DNA of 35,434 nt from an uncultured Clostridia bacterium (lineage in GTDB: Bacteria; Bacillota; Clostridia; TANB77; CAG-508), in NCBI GenBank assembly GCA_934180065.1, contig CAKPRA010000016.1, forward strand, positions 1 through 35,434, given 5' to 3'. Position numbers and translations under genes: made by a program. How positions within the stretch are numbered: position 1 is the first letter of the stretch; every line of letters starts with the position of its first letter. Positions 15,346-23,086 of this stretch are shown piece after piece. Below the pieces are notes generated by a model that was not told the DNA's origin, searched no databases, and was given only the letters and a program-made list of their open reading frames with translations.

Positions 15346-16027
15346 ATGGCAAAAATAATAGTATATAATAATAGTACAGATAGAATGGAAACATATTATA
15401 GGGGAGAAAGTCAGTCCATGCCGTATAATACAAATGGCACTTTGCTGGTAAGAGAATTTAGAGGGGCAAGCAATAGTTCAACTTTATGGACAACTAAAAA
15501 TGCAATGCTTTCATGGAATTCGCAAAGATATTTATTTGGCTCTCCAATACCAGTAGGATATGCATTTAGAAGACCATGGGAAGGTCGGGCATACGGGTCA
15601 AAGTCAACACTTTGCAGGAACTGCATTTGATGTAGGTCAAGGATGGACTAATGCTAAAAGAGCTACATTAAGAGCCAGTGCAAGAAATTCTGGTTTATGG
15701 AATTATGTGGAACCAGTAAGTATATCACCAACTTGGGTACATTTTGATAGAAGACAATCACCACCAGCTTGTTCAACAGGAGGATATCCTCAAATAAAGC
15801 AAGGCAGTCTAAGTGTATATGTGTTAATAGCACAAGATGATTTAAATACACTTGGTTTTAGCACAGGAAGCCTAGATGGAATTTTTGGCACAAAAACAAA
15901 AAATGCAGTAATTAGATACCAAAGAAGTAGAGGTCTAACTGCAGATGGAATAATAGGTTGCAATACATGGAGGTCATTACAAGAAAATGTTGTGGGAACA
16001 GGTAGAACAAGTACAACATTAGACTAA
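15346..16027 (+). CDS. M15-type peptidoglycan peptidase with peptidoglycan-binding domain, interrupted by a +1 shift at CGG
   Basis: Joined across one extra base, the product has 226 residues. A catalytic M15 domain contains the metal-site motifs SQHFAGTAFDVG and WVHFDRR. A C-terminal peptidoglycan-binding domain of the PG_binding_1 type follows (about 145-215; LGFSTGSLDGIFGTKTKNAV and GLTADGIIGCNTW). No signal peptide is visible. The first frame covers 80 codons up to CGG at 15586-15588. Dropping the C gives GGT GGG CAT ACG (G-G-H-T), which leads straight into the catalytic motif. Unshifted reading stops at 15628-15630. GGAGGG precedes ATG 15346. It lies 51 bases after the dismutase gene, so the two are likely co-transcribed. 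Probable role: cleavage of D-amino-acid-containing wall peptides. Confidence 0.78.
15586..15588 (+). other. In-frame CGG at +1 frameshift site 2 (M15 peptidase)
   Basis: Context GGT CGG GCA T. Skipping C gives GGT GGG CAT, restoring a Gly directly before the metal-binding region. Confidence 0.7.
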
Positions 16028-16035
16028 AGAAGTAA

Positions 16036-16062
16036 TGTCAGTCAGAACCGTCCCCACTGACA
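16036..16062. repeat. Inverted repeat with GGGGACGGTTCT core
   Basis: TGTCAGT (16036-16042) and ACTGACA (16056-16062) are perfectly complementary and enclose CAGAACCGTCCCC. The core matches the one at 635-676. It lies just after the M15 gene and has no T-run, so it is more likely a dispersed palindrome than a terminator. Confidence 0.6.
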
Positions 16063-16175
16063 GACCAAAATTTTTATGAAAATATTTGACAAATAAACGA
16101 ACTTAATAGATAATATATCTAGCAAAAAAGTATCAAAAGATGAAGTTGAAAAGTACGAAGGAGGAAATTAAAAAT

Positions 16176-18749
16176 ATGTATGTTTTTAATAAAATAACTG
16201 TTATGCCACAACTACCAGAAAGAATAAGAGGATTATCAGTAATAGCTAATAATTTGTGGTGGTCATGGAACACAGAATTTTTAAAATTATTCAAAATAAT
16301 AGATATAGATTTGTGGGAAAAAGTAAATAAAAACCCAATTAAGTTCTTAAATCTAGTATCACAAGATAAATTAGATGCAATTATTAAAAATAAAGAATTT
16401 TTAAATGAATATGATAAAATATTTAACAATTTTTCTAATTATATGGAAAGTAAATCAACGTGGTTTACAAATAAATATCCAAATAATCAAAAAGATTTAA
16501 TTGCGTATTTTTCAGCAGAATACGGCTTAGATGAAATTTTACCAATATACTCTGGTGGACTTGGAATATTATCAGGAGATCACCTAAAATCATCAAGTGA
16601 TTTGGGAATTCCATTAGTTGCAGTAGGATTATTATATAAAAATGGATATTTTCATCAAGAAATAGATGGGGATGGAATACAAAAAAATCATTATACAAAA
16701 ATGGATATAGATTCTGAACCAATATTACCTGTAAAAGACTCTAGAGGAAATGATTTGTACATTGATATTGATTTACCAAAAGCTATTTTATATTTAAAAG
16801 TTTGGCAAATTAATGTTGGAAGATGTAAATTATATTTATTGGATTCAGATATAGACCAAAATATAGATGAATATAAAGATATTACTTTGTATTTATATGG
16901 AGGAGATCAAGAAAACAGAATAAAACAAGAAATTGTTCTAGGAATGGCAGGAACAAAACTTTTAAAAAGACTAAATTTAAATCCAACAGTATATCATATG
17001 AATGAAGGTCATTCATCATTTTTAACATTAGAGCTTATAAAAGATATAATGGAAGAAAAAAAGGTGTCTTTCAATATTGCTAGAGATATTGTATCTTCTA
17101 AGACTGTATTTACAACACATACACCTGTCCCAGCTGGAAATGATATTTTCCCATTAACATTAATTGAAACATATTTTAATGGATTTTGGGATAAATTTGG
17201 AATATCAAAAGAAGAATTTTTTAAACTTGGAATGGAACCAAAAGCTAAAATTGAAAACAATGGATTTAATATGGGAATTTTAGCATTAAAAATAGCTGGA
17301 AAGAAAAACGGTGTAAGTAAGTTACATAGAGAAGTTTCTAGTGAACTTTTCTCAGAAGTATGGCCAAATATTATATCAAATGAATCTCCAATTACATATG
17401 TAACAAATGGTATACACACTTGCTCATGGCTTTCTCCAAATTTAAAGAGATTGTATAATAGATATCTAGTTCCTTTTTGGCAAGATTCTATTTATGATGA
17501 TAATGTATGGGAAAATATAAGAAATATTCCTGATGAAGAGCTTTGGGATGCTCATATGGATAGAAAGAGAAAACTGTTGGATATAGTTAAAGAAAGTACA
17601 ACCAATAGATTAAGAAGAAGCGGATATTCATATGACCAGATTTCGAAAATAGTTGGAAATTTGAATCCAAATGCATTAACAATTGGTTTTGCAAGAAGAT
17701 TTGCAACATATAAAAGGGCAACTTTAATTTTTAAGGATTTAGAGCATATTACTCAGATTTTAAATAATAAAGAGCGTCCTGTTCAATTAATTTTTGCTGG
17801 AAAAGCTCATCCAAATGATAAGCAAGGTCAAGATTTAATAAAATATATTCATGAAATATCATTAAAACCACAATTTATAGGAAAAATATTTATATTAGAA
17901 GATTATAATATAGGAATGTCAAGATATTTAATAAGTGGTGTTGATGTTTGGCTAAATAATCCAAGAAGACCATTAGAGGCTTCAGGAACAAGTGGTCAAA
18001 AAGCGTCTGTAAATGGTGTTATAAATTTCAGTGTATTAGATGGTTGGTGGGCTGAAGGATATAATGCAAAAAATGGTTGGAAGATAGGTAGTGAGATAAA
18101 TTATGAAAACTACGAAATCCAAGATAATGAAGATTCAAATGATTTATATTCTACTTTAGAAAAGAAAATAATACCAACATATTACAATATGAATGATTTT
18201 GGATATTCACATGATTGGATAGATATAATGAAAGAATCAATTGTGACAACTGGAGGTAAATTTAGCACATCAAGAATGTTAGTTGATTATATGGAAAAAT
18301 TATATATTCCATTATGCAATTTAACAAATAAATATTATAAGAATTTATCAGATGTTGCTGAATATAATGAATGGAAGAAGAAAGTAAATTCAAGTTGGAA
18401 CAGAATTTTAATAACACAGGAAAATTCAAATAATATAAATAATGAAACTATAGAGGCTGGAAATATTATAACTGTAAGTTGTAAAGTAAAACTTCCAAAT
18501 ATAGCTAAAGAAAATGTTGAGATGCAAGTTTATTGTGGTCAAATAATGGAAAACGGAAGATTAGAGAATACTTGTATTACAATTATGAAATTAAAGTCCG
18601 AAAATGATGAAAATAATGAGTATACTTATGAAGCTAAAATCGAGTTAAAAACTGGAGGAACATATAGTTATACTTTTAGAGCTATGCCAAAACATAAAAT
18701 GTTATTGGATTCAGAAAATTTAGACTTGGTTAAATGGATGGAAGAATAA
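16176..18749 (+). CDS. glgP: Alpha-glucan (glycogen/maltodextrin) phosphorylase
   Basis: This enzyme releases glucose 1-phosphate from alpha-1,4-glucans (GT35 family) with pyridoxal phosphate, in the cytoplasm. The 857-residue protein has the N-terminal domain of the shorter bacterial/archaeal branch (PERIRGLSVIANNLWWSWN), then EYGLDEILPIYSGGLGILSG and THTPVPAGND. The phosphate/PLP region is EASGTSGQKASVNGVINFSV, in which the Lys holds the cofactor; most relatives have Met where this has Gln. A C-terminal extension (about 745-857) is beta-rich. I chose ATG 16176 because GAAGGAGG ends 11 bases upstream; an in-frame ATG at 16140 has no ribosome site. No other glycogen genes are nearby. Confidence 0.93.
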   Translation: MYVFNKITVMPQLPERIRGLSVIANNLWWSWNTEFLKLFKIIDIDLWEKVNKNPIKFLNLVSQDKLDAIIKNKEFLNEYDKIFNNFSNYMESKSTWFTNKYPNNQKDLIAYFSAEYGLDEILPIYSGGLGILSGDHLKSSSDLGIPLVAVGLLYKNGYFHQEIDGDGIQKNHYTKMDIDSEPILPVKDSRGNDLYIDIDLPKAILYLKVWQINVGRCKLYLLDSDIDQNIDEYKDITLYLYGGDQENRIKQEIVLGMAGTKLLKRLNLNPTVYHMNEGHSSFLTLELIKDIMEEKKVSFNIARDIVSSKTVFTTHTPVPAGNDIFPLTLIETYFNGFWDKFGISKEEFFKLGMEPKAKIENNGFNMGILALKIAGKKNGVSKLHREVSSELFSEVWPNIISNESPITYVTNGIHTCSWLSPNLKRLYNRYLVPFWQDSIYDDNVWENIRNIPDEELWDAHMDRKRKLLDIVKESTTNRLRRSGYSYDQISKIVGNLNPNALTIGFARRFATYKRATLIFKDLEHITQILNNKERPVQLIFAGKAHPNDKQGQDLIKYIHEISLKPQFIGKIFILEDYNIGMSRYLISGVDVWLNNPRRPLEASGTSGQKASVNGVINFSVLDGWWAEGYNAKNGWKIGSEINYENYEIQDNEDSNDLYSTLEKKIIPTYYNMNDFGYSHDWIDIMKESIVTTGGKFSTSRMLVDYMEKLYIPLCNLTNKYYKNLSDVAEYNEWKKKVNSSWNRILITQENSNNINNETIEAGNIITVSCKVKLPNIAKENVEMQVYCGQIMENGRLENTCITIMKLKSENDENNEYTYEAKIELKTGGTYSYTFRAMPKHKMLLDSENLDLVKWMEE

Positions 18750-18816
18750 TATTAAAAGATTAAAATATTATACCAAAATACTGAATGGTTTCATGATTGA
18801 AAAAACATCAAATAAA

Positions 18817-18845
18817 TTGACATAACTTACCAAATGTTGTATAAT
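18817..18845 (+). promoter_or_regulatory. Consensus promoter of the candidate structured RNA
   Basis: TTGACA (18817-18822), exactly 17 bases, TATAAT (18840-18845). It is a perfect match to both hexamers. A start near 18852-18855 would coincide with the first hairpin. Confidence 0.8.
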
Positions 18846-18851
18846 GTAAAT

Positions 18852-19036
18852 CAAGATACATCTTGTATCTGTACATATTCCCCCAAAAAAGTACAAATAA
18901 CAAAGCTTTTTGCTTTGTTTTCCGAAAGGATATCAAGTAATCCTCTTATGGGGGAGAGAGGATACTTGTTTATATAAAGGGGCATAGGCACAATAGTGTC
19001 TATGTCCTTTGAATTTATATATATCCACATATCCGG
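18852..19036 (+). ncRNA. Candidate structured non-coding RNA (multi-hairpin, possible pseudoknot)
   Basis: No plausible reading frame is present, but a chain of stems follows a perfect promoter. These are GATACA/TGTATC (18855-18869); AACAAAGC/GCTTTGTT (18899-18919); TCC-GAAA-GGA (18921-18930); CAAGTA-TCCTCT with AGAGGA-TACTTG and one bulged A (18934-18968); and AAAGGGGCATAGGCAC with GTGTCTATGTCCTTT (18976-19010). CCCCC at 18880-18884 can pair with GGGGG at 18950-18954 in the loop of the fourth stem. The 3' end is unclear: there is no T-run, and the region ends in a lone family 1 repeat end. It does not look like SRP RNA, RNase P RNA or tmRNA. I cannot assign it to a known family. Pyruvate kinase downstream has a separate promoter. 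Confidence 0.6.
19013..19036. repeat. Solo right end of a family 1 repeat
   Basis: ATTTATATATATCCACATAT followed by CCGG matches the right inverted end of the family 1 element. No matching body or left end lies beside it. Confidence 0.55.
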
Positions 19037-19097
19037 ATTATTTAAAAATATATAAAAAACTTTATAATAGTATCTAAAAAAATACACAAATATTATA

Positions 19098-19126
19098 TTG
19101 TAACATTATATTATTAGTGATATAAT
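19098..19126 (+). promoter_or_regulatory. Promoter of pyruvate kinase
   Basis: TTGTAA (19098-19103), 17-base spacer, TATAAT (19121-19126), 41 bases before the chosen ATG. Confidence 0.7.
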
Positions 19127-19166
19127 AATCAATGTTAATTTGAAAAAAATATGGAGGGATTATAAA

Positions 19167-20606
19167 ATGATAAATACTAAAAGAACAAAGATAGTATGCA
19201 CAATAGGACCAGCCACAAAAGATGTAGAAGTTTTAAAAAATATGATGATTGCAGGAATGAATGTAGCAAGATTAAATTTCTCTCACGGCTCATTTGAAGA
19301 TCAAGAAGTTTATTATAATGCGGTAATTCAAGCAAGAAAAGAAGTTGGATTACCAGTAGCTATACTTTTAGATACACAAGGACCTGAAATAAGAACAGGT
19401 AAATTAGTAGAAAATCCAGTAACTTTAAAAGCGGAAGAAACATTTACTTTAGTAAATGATGATATAATTGGAGATAATACAAAAACATCTATAACATATA
19501 AAGATTTATATAAAGATGTAGAGCAAGGTACAACAATATTAATAGATGATGGAAAGATTGAATTAGAAGTTCAAAAAATCGAAGGTAAAGATATTGTTTG
19601 TAAAGTAATGAATGGTGGAAACTTAGGAAATAGAAAAAGTATAAATGTTCCAGGTAGACATATTAATTTGCCAGCATTAAAAGAAAAAGATATAAAAGAT
19701 TTAATAGATGGTTGTAAACATGATTTTGATTTTATAGCAGCATCTTTTATAAGAAGTGCTGATGATGTAAAAGCTATTCGTAAAGTACTAAAAGAAAATG
19801 GTGGAGAAAAAATTAAGATTATTTCTAAAATTGAAAGCCAAGAAGGTGTAGATAATTTAGATGAAATAATTGAAGAATCTGATGGTATTATGGTTGCTCG
19901 TGGAGATATGGGTGTTGAACTACCAATGGAATATGTTCCACTTGTACAAAAAAGAATAATTAAACAATGTAATAAGGCAGGAAAAATAGTTATAACTGCA
20001 ACACAAATGTTAGAATCAATGACAGAAAATCCTCGTCCAACAAGAGCTGAGGTTTCAGATGTTGCAAATGCTATATATGATTTAACAGGAGCTATAATGC
20101 TTTCTGGAGAGAGTGCAATGGGAAAATATCCAGTACAATGTGTTGAAACAATGTCAAGAATAGCTCATGCAACAGAGGAAGCTATAAGTTATGATAAAAG
20201 AATTGCAAGAAGAAATCTAGATTTTGGAATGATGGATTATGAATTCTATTTAGATCATTCAATTTGTTCTGCTGCAAGACAAATGCATGCTAAAGCAATA
20301 TTTGCATATACAGAAGCTGGAAATACACCTAGAATTATATCTAGTTTATTACCAAGTTGTCCAGTAATAGCTGTAACAAGAGATGAAAAAACATATAGAC
20401 AATTATCAATTGTATCAGATGTTATTCCTTTACTAGTAAATGAAGAAGGAAAACCAAAAGAAATAATTGCAAAAGGAATTGAAAAAGCTAAAGCTCTTAA
20501 TTTAGTTAAATCAGGAGATGTAATTGCAATTGCAGGAGGAGAAACAATTTTAGCAAATAATGATTCAAAAATGAATAGAACAATTGGAGGAGTAATATTT
20601 GCTTAA
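19167..20606 (+). CDS. pyk: Pyruvate kinase
   Basis: This enzyme catalyses the last ATP-forming step of glycolysis (phosphoenolpyruvate to pyruvate). The 479-residue protein shows TKIVCTIGPATKD at the start, active-site NFSHGSFEDQ, the metal/substrate segment IISKIESQEGVDNLDEI, and ARGDMGVELP. The signature around TATQMLESMTENPRPTRAEV and GAIMLSGESAMG is present, followed by the allosteric C-terminal domain. It lacks the extra PEP-utiliser-like C-terminal domain found in bacillar enzymes. ATG 19167 is preferred over an upstream TTG because GGAGGG lies about eight bases before it. Sitting after glycogen phosphorylase, it continues carbohydrate breakdown, but each gene has its own promoter region. 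Confidence 0.96.
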   Translation: MINTKRTKIVCTIGPATKDVEVLKNMMIAGMNVARLNFSHGSFEDQEVYYNAVIQARKEVGLPVAILLDTQGPEIRTGKLVENPVTLKAEETFTLVNDDIIGDNTKTSITYKDLYKDVEQGTTILIDDGKIELEVQKIEGKDIVCKVMNGGNLGNRKSINVPGRHINLPALKEKDIKDLIDGCKHDFDFIAASFIRSADDVKAIRKVLKENGGEKIKIISKIESQEGVDNLDEIIEESDGIMVARGDMGVELPMEYVPLVQKRIIKQCNKAGKIVITATQMLESMTENPRPTRAEVSDVANAIYDLTGAIMLSGESAMGKYPVQCVETMSRIAHATEEAISYDKRIARRNLDFGMMDYEFYLDHSICSAARQMHAKAIFAYTEAGNTPRIISSLLPSCPVIAVTRDEKTYRQLSIVSDVIPLLVNEEGKPKEIIAKGIEKAKALNLVKSGDVIAIAGGETILANNDSKMNRTIGGVIFA

Positions 20607-20621
20607 ATGTAATTTAAATCG

Positions 20622-20688
20622 AAATATTACAAAAATATTACAAAAATATTACAATAAAGTTGCGAAAATATTACAAATATGGTATAAT
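20622..20688 (+). promoter_or_regulatory. Promoter with iterated AAATATTACA motif
   Basis: AAATATTACA occurs at about 20622, 20633, 20644 and 20666; the first three are spaced exactly 11 bases apart. The last copy lies between TTGCGA (20660-20665) and TATAAT (20683-20688), a 17-base spacer. Helically phased direct repeats suggest a protein-binding array controlling the next gene. AAATATTACAAAT also occurs at about 3237, upstream of the Crp-family gene. Confidence 0.5.
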
Positions 20689-20720
20689 TAACTATACGAA
20701 GTGATTAGAAGGTGATTTGT

Positions 20721-21059
20721 ATGGTAATTATTTATATATTGTATTTAGTAATTTTTATAGTAATTAGTTTATTTGCAATGATTTGCCTTAAAATTAAAGC
20801 AAGTGGTATGAATATTAAGGATTTCTTTGAATTTGTTTTGGCAATAAATGATTTAGACAATTTATATTTATATTCAAAGAAGAAAAGTAATATGACGAAA
20901 AGTGAACAGACTGTATTCTTAAAAGAGGCAGAAATATTATTCTCTAAATTTGAAAAAGTACCTTCAATAATTTGGGAAGATGAATATGAAAAATATGAAG
21001 AGGTATTAGAAACTTATAAAGATATAAGATTGCTAAATTGGTCAGAAATGGCAGTTTAA
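20721..21059 (+). CDS. Small membrane-anchored protein of unknown function
   Basis: A 112-residue protein with one N-terminal membrane helix (VIIYILYLVIFIVISLFAMI) and an acidic, Lys/Glu-rich cytoplasmic or external tail. The tail contains NDLDNLYLYSKKKSNMTKSE and ends LLNWSEMAV. I recognise no family. ATG 20721 is chosen because AGAAGGTG (20707-20714) lies six bases before it; an in-frame GTG at 20712 overlaps that site. It has its own promoter and terminator and is therefore a single-gene unit. Confidence 0.7.
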   Translation: MVIIYILYLVIFIVISLFAMICLKIKASGMNIKDFFEFVLAINDLDNLYLYSKKKSNMTKSEQTVFLKEAEILFSKFEKVPSIIWEDEYEKYEEVLETYKDIRLLNWSEMAV

Positions 21060-21095
21060 TAATAAAAAATATTCTAAAGTACTAGAATTTGAAAT

Positions 21096-21132
21096 GAGTC
21101 AAAACTATTATAAATGGTTTTGGCTCTATTTT
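21096..21132 (+). terminator. Rho-independent terminator
   Basis: GAGTCAAAAC (21096-21105) pairs with GTTTTGGCTC (21117-21126) through one G-T pair, followed by TATTTTT. Confidence 0.75.
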
Positions 21133-21230
21133 TATATAATAGGAAAGTCAACATATAAGTACAATTTTGCTTGTGAGTAATATTTAAAATAATATATTAT
21201 ATTAAAAATAGATATTTCCTATTATATAAA
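21131..21230. repeat. Palindromic element family 2, copy 2
   Basis: Perfect 16-base inverted ends: TTTATATAATAGGAAA (21131-21146) and TTTCCTATTATATAAA (21215-21230). The interior shares CAACATATA.GTA.AATTTT, TTGTGAGTA and ATTAAAAATA with copy 1 at 14504-14600. Total 100 bases. Confidence 0.7.
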
Positions 21231-21363
21231 AAAGGATATGCCAAAATATGGCACACAAAATTATTAAATAATAAAATTTATCAAGTCTATAAATTTGAAT
21301 AGTACTTTTTTTTAGATTGCTTAATATAATAAAATAGATAATTTTTATAAAGGTGGTTATAAT

Positions 21364-22510
21364 ATGAAAATAAGATATTTTGATCATGCAGCAACAACTC
21401 CTGTAAGAGCTGAAGTTATAAAAGAGCTGATTCCATATTTAGGAGTTGAATATGGAAATCCATCTTCAATATATTCTATTCGGAAGAAAAAATAAGAAAG
21501 TTGTAGCAGAAGCAAGATTGAAAGTGGCAAAAGCTATTAATGCAAATAGTGATGAAATATATTTTACTTCATGCGGAAGTGAAAGTGATAATTTAGCAAT
21601 AAAAGGTATAATGTTTGCTAATAAAGAAAAGGGAAGACATTTAATTACATCAAAAATAGAGCATCCAGCGGTTTTAAATACTTGTAAATGGCTAGAGAAA
21701 AATGGATATGAAGTAACATATCTAAATGTTGATAATAATGGAAAAATTAGTCTATCTGAACTTGAAAATGCAATCAGACCAGATACAGTTTTAATATCTA
21801 TAATGTTTGCAAATAATGAAATTGGAACAATACAACCAATTAAACAAATTGCTAATATTGCAAAATCAAGAGGAATAATATTTCATACAGATGCAGTTCA
21901 AGCAGTTGGAAATGTGATAATTAATGTTAAAGATTTAAATATAGATGCTTTATCTATGTCTGGACATAAGATATATGGTCCAAAAGGAATAGGGGCTGTA
22001 TATATAAAATCCGGAATAAAATTTGAAAGAATACAACATGGGGGGCATCAAGAGCAAAATAAAAGAGCTGGGACTGAAAATGTAGCAAGTATTGTCGGTA
22101 TGGGAAAAGCCATAGAGCTAATTTATAAAGATTTTGATAATTATAATAATAAATTAAAAGAGCTTAGGGATTTTTATATATCTGAGATAGAAAGTAAAGT
22201 TCCGGATGTAAAACTTAATGGTGACAGATTTGATAGATTACCAGGAAATGCAAATATTTCATTTAAAGGAATTGATGCAGGACAATTATTATTAAATTTA
22301 GACGCTTACGGTATTTGTGCTTCTGCTGGCTCTGCTTGTACAGCGGGGTCTTTGGATCCTTCGCATGTACTTATTGCAATTGGTCTTAAAGAAGATTATG
22401 CACAGGGATCTTTACGAACAAGCTTTGGTTTAGATAATACAATAGAAGATGTTAAATTTTTAGTCGAAAAAATTAAAATTGGTGTTGAAAAATTACGTAG
22501 AGATAATTAA
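21364..22510 (+). CDS. Cysteine desulfurase (NifS/IscS type), interrupted by a +1 shift at CGG
   Basis: This PLP enzyme takes sulfur from cysteine for Fe-S clusters and thiolated RNAs. Joined, the product has 381 residues, normal for the family. It contains FDHAATTPVRAEV, then NPSSIYSI-G-RKNKK, the PLP lysine in SMSGHKIYGPKGIGAVY, and the catalytic loop CASAGSACTAGSLDPSHVL. The first frame covers 39 codons up to an in-frame CGG at 21481-21483. Dropping the C gives ATT GGA AGA, restoring the conserved Gly-Arg after NPSSIYSI. Unshifted reading stops four codons later at TAA. AAAGGTGG precedes ATG 21364. A GTG/ATG start inside the second frame (for example ATG 21446) would remove the N-terminal substrate-binding segment, so it is not credible as an independent start. 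Confidence 0.82.
21481..21483 (+). other. In-frame CGG at +1 frameshift site 3 (cysteine desulfurase)
   Basis: Context ATT CGG AAG A. Skipping C gives ATT GGA AGA, restoring the Gly of the family's conserved S-x-G-R segment. Confidence 0.72.
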
Positions 22511-22611
22511 AAAAAATTAACTCATAGGTAAAATTGTAATAATTGTTAAAAAAATATTGTAATTGAATAATTTTTGTTATATAGTAAATATTAACCAGGG
22601 AGGTATATAAA

Positions 22612-22785
22612 GTGAAACCAAAAGAGGAATATTTATTCTATATGCAAAAATTTTTTGATTTAACAGAAAATATTAAAGACGAAGAATTAAAACAAAATCT
22701 TATAACAACAGTATTAAAAATTACAGAATCTTTATCTATAATTGCAAATTTTGATTTAGATAGTTTAAATAGTAAAGAAGAATAA
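22612..22785 (+). CDS. Small acidic helical protein, unknown
   Basis: A 57-residue protein starting with GTG, read as KPKEEYLFYMQKFFDLTENI and ending LDSLNSKEE. It is predicted to be mostly helical and has no signal or membrane segment. AGGGAGG (22597-22603) eight bases before the GTG is a strong ribosome site, which supports translation. Family not recognised. It lies 101 bases after the cysteine desulfurase. Confidence 0.6.
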   Translation: MKPKEEYLFYMQKFFDLTENIKDEELKQNLITTVLKITESLSIIANFDLDSLNSKEE

Positions 22786-22861
22786 AACTGGTAAAATTTA
22801 TATGTGTAATTAAACCTATATAAGGTTATACTAAAAATAAACTTATTTAGGAGGATTTAAT

Positions 22862-22999
22862 ATGAGATTTTTTAAAGGTGTTTTAATAGGAACAATGTTA
22901 GCAGCTGGAACTGCAATTATTTATAAAGAAGGAATGTTTAATAGCAATAAATTAGTAAAAAAGGGAAAAAAATTAGTAAAAAAAATGGGAATAATGTAA
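22862..22999 (+). CDS. Small YtxH-like membrane protein
   Basis: A 45-residue protein: MRFFKGVLIGTMLAAGTAII (one short membrane helix) followed by a very basic tail (KLVKKGKKLVKKMG). AGGAGG at 22849-22854 precedes the ATG. The layout of a glycine-rich helix plus Lys-rich tail resembles small YtxH-type proteins, but the assignment is weak. Confidence 0.6.
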   Translation: MRFFKGVLIGTMLAAGTAIIYKEGMFNSNKLVKKGKKLVKKMGIM

Positions 23000-23043
23000 A
23001 GATAATTGTCTATGATTTAAATCATAAATAGCAATATTTATAT

Positions 23044-23075
23044 AAAAAAGAAAAGAGCTTAGCTCTTTTCTTTTT
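23044..23075. terminator. Bidirectional terminator between convergent genes
   Basis: AAAAAGAAAAGAGC, TTA-centred loop, GCTCTTTTCTTTTT: a perfect palindrome with A-run and T-run. It serves both the rightward small gene and the leftward gene at 23087-23509. Confidence 0.88.
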
Positions 23076-23086
23076 AGTATTTTTAA

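Noticed and set aside
15560..16027. M15 peptidase as an independent gene starting at 15560
   Set aside because: There is no ribosome site, and the upstream frame from 15346 carries the matching N-terminal part with a strong ribosome site.
18852..19010. 6S RNA
   Set aside because: 6S RNA is one long interrupted hairpin with a central bubble; this region is a series of separate stems.
18851..19087. Open frame of 78 codons on the minus strand
   Set aside because: It is antisense to the multi-hairpin region and the repeat end; there is no ribosome site and the composition is not protein-like.
21446..22510. Cysteine desulfurase as an intact gene starting at ATG 21446
   Set aside because: That start gives an unrelated N-terminus and omits the conserved FDHAATTPV segment, which is present just upstream in the other frame with a good ribosome site at ATG 21364.
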